From the NCBI GenBank assembly GCA_003455275.1, contig DMRR01000105.1, positions 1-5,626 of the forward strand: a DNA stretch of 5,626 nucleotides, in the 5' to 3' direction. A model generated the notes under the pieces. The model did no database searches. It was given only the letters and a program-made list of their open reading frames with translations, and was not told the origin of the DNA. Position 1 is the stretch's first letter. Each line of letters starts with the position of its first letter. The translations under genes and the position numbers were made by a program. Shown here in pieces: positions 5,166 through 5,626 of this stretch. The DNA is from Bacteroidota bacterium (GTDB lineage: Bacteria > Bacteroidota > Bacteroidia > Chitinophagales > UBA10324).

Positions 5166-5626
5166 ATGTCATCAACCACCAAAGACTCCATTGCAACATT
5201 GGAGCAAGCAACACAACTTGGTTTGCTTGAAGAAGAATTTGAAAAAATAAAAAAGATTTTAAGACGCACTCCGAACTTCACTGAACTCAGTATTTATTCA
5301 GTGATGTGGAGCGAACATTGCTCATACAAAAATTCAATCAGGCTTTTAAAAACGCTTCCGCGTGATGGGGCACACTTACTTGCAAAGGCAGGAGAAGAAA
5401 ATGCAGGACTGGTTGATATTGGAAATGGACTGGCGTGCGCATTTAAAATTGAATCACACAATCACCCATCTGCAATAGAACCTTATCAGGGAGCAGCAAC
5501 CGGTGTTGGCGGAATTCACCGCGATATTTTCACTATGGGTGCAAGACCGGTCGCCGCATTGAATTCCCTTCGATTCGGAAATCTGAAAGAAGAAAAAACC
5601 AAACACTTACTTCGTGGAGTCGTGAA
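5166..5626 (+). CDS. purL: Phosphoribosylformylglycinamidine synthase, PurL subunit, small form (3' end missing)
   Basis: The first 153 codons of purL are present, and the frame is open to the window edge. PurL is the cytoplasmic synthetase subunit that converts FGAR to FGAM with ATP and ammonia channelled from glutamine, the fourth step of de novo purine synthesis. Diagnostic blocks are [13 protein letters not shown] (45-57), which holds the conserved His (H51); [20 protein letters not shown] (84-103), part of the nucleotide/Mg site; [18 protein letters not shown] (105-122); and [15 protein letters not shown] (124-138). These are typical of the small, roughly 740-residue PurL, which works with separate PurS and PurQ. 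The short region before the [20 protein letters not shown] segment leaves no room for the N-terminal extension of the large fused enzyme. ATG 5166 is preferred because GGAAAAA (5154-5160) precedes it, the promoter implies transcription from about 5142, and the resulting N-terminus has the usual family length. An in-frame ATG at 5100 would add 22 residues. Confidence 0.95.
   Translation, partial: MSSTTKDSIATLEQATQLGLLEEEFEKIKKILRRTPNFTELSIYSVMWSEHCSYKNSIRLLKTLPRDGAHLLAKAGEENAGLVDIGNGLACAFKIESHNHPSAIEPYQGAATGVGGIHRDIFTMGARPVAALNSLRFGNLKEEKTKHLLRGVV

Noticed and set aside
1..5626. RNA genes, CRISPR array, insertion sequence, toxin-antitoxin or defence genes
   Set aside because: No tRNA- or rRNA-like segments, regularly spaced direct repeats, transposase motifs or terminal inverted repeats were seen. 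All coding space is accounted for by five genes.

Overview
The window looks like a piece of a Bacteroidota chromosome. It is AT-rich, ribosome binding sites are A-rich rather than Shine-Dalgarno-like, and one Bacteroidota-type promoter (TTG then TAnnTTTG) is visible. The first gene has a PD40 / carboxypeptidase-regulatory / OmpA architecture that is characteristic of the phylum. The last gene is the small, PurS/PurQ-dependent form of PurL. From memory this form is usual in Chitinophagales-like lineages, whereas Bacteroides and Flavobacterium tend to carry the large fused form, so the taxonomic hint is weak.

Layout. (1) Bases 1-1043, +: the 3' part of an outer-membrane or peptidoglycan-associated OmpA-family protein whose beginning lies outside the window. 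(2) Bases 1044-1184: an intergenic gap with small inverted repeats and no clear promoter. (3) Bases 1185-1937, +: a secreted protein of unknown function whose signal-peptide region contains a heptanucleotide tandem repeat. (4) Bases 1960-1992: a strong rho-independent terminator between convergent genes. (5) Bases 1991-2383, -: a DUF423 (YgdD/TMEM256-like) small membrane protein. (6) Bases 2440-5088, +: a large membrane-anchored protein, divergent from the DUF423 gene, with a duplicated DUF3352-like N-terminal region fused to a C-terminal PQQ/WD40-like beta-propeller. (7) Bases 5089-5165: a short leader with a good Bacteroidota promoter. (8) Bases 5166-5626, +: the 5' part of purL, which runs off the window.

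The genes do not form an obvious pathway. Three of the five (OmpA-like, secreted orphan, DUF3352-propeller) are predicted to act in or beyond the cell envelope, one is a small membrane protein, and one is a purine-biosynthesis enzyme. I see no mobile element, CRISPR array, RNA gene or defence system. The more unusual items are the out-of-frame heptamer repeat in the secreted orphan and the domain organisation of the large DUF3352-like/propeller protein. Neither amounts to evidence of a new system.
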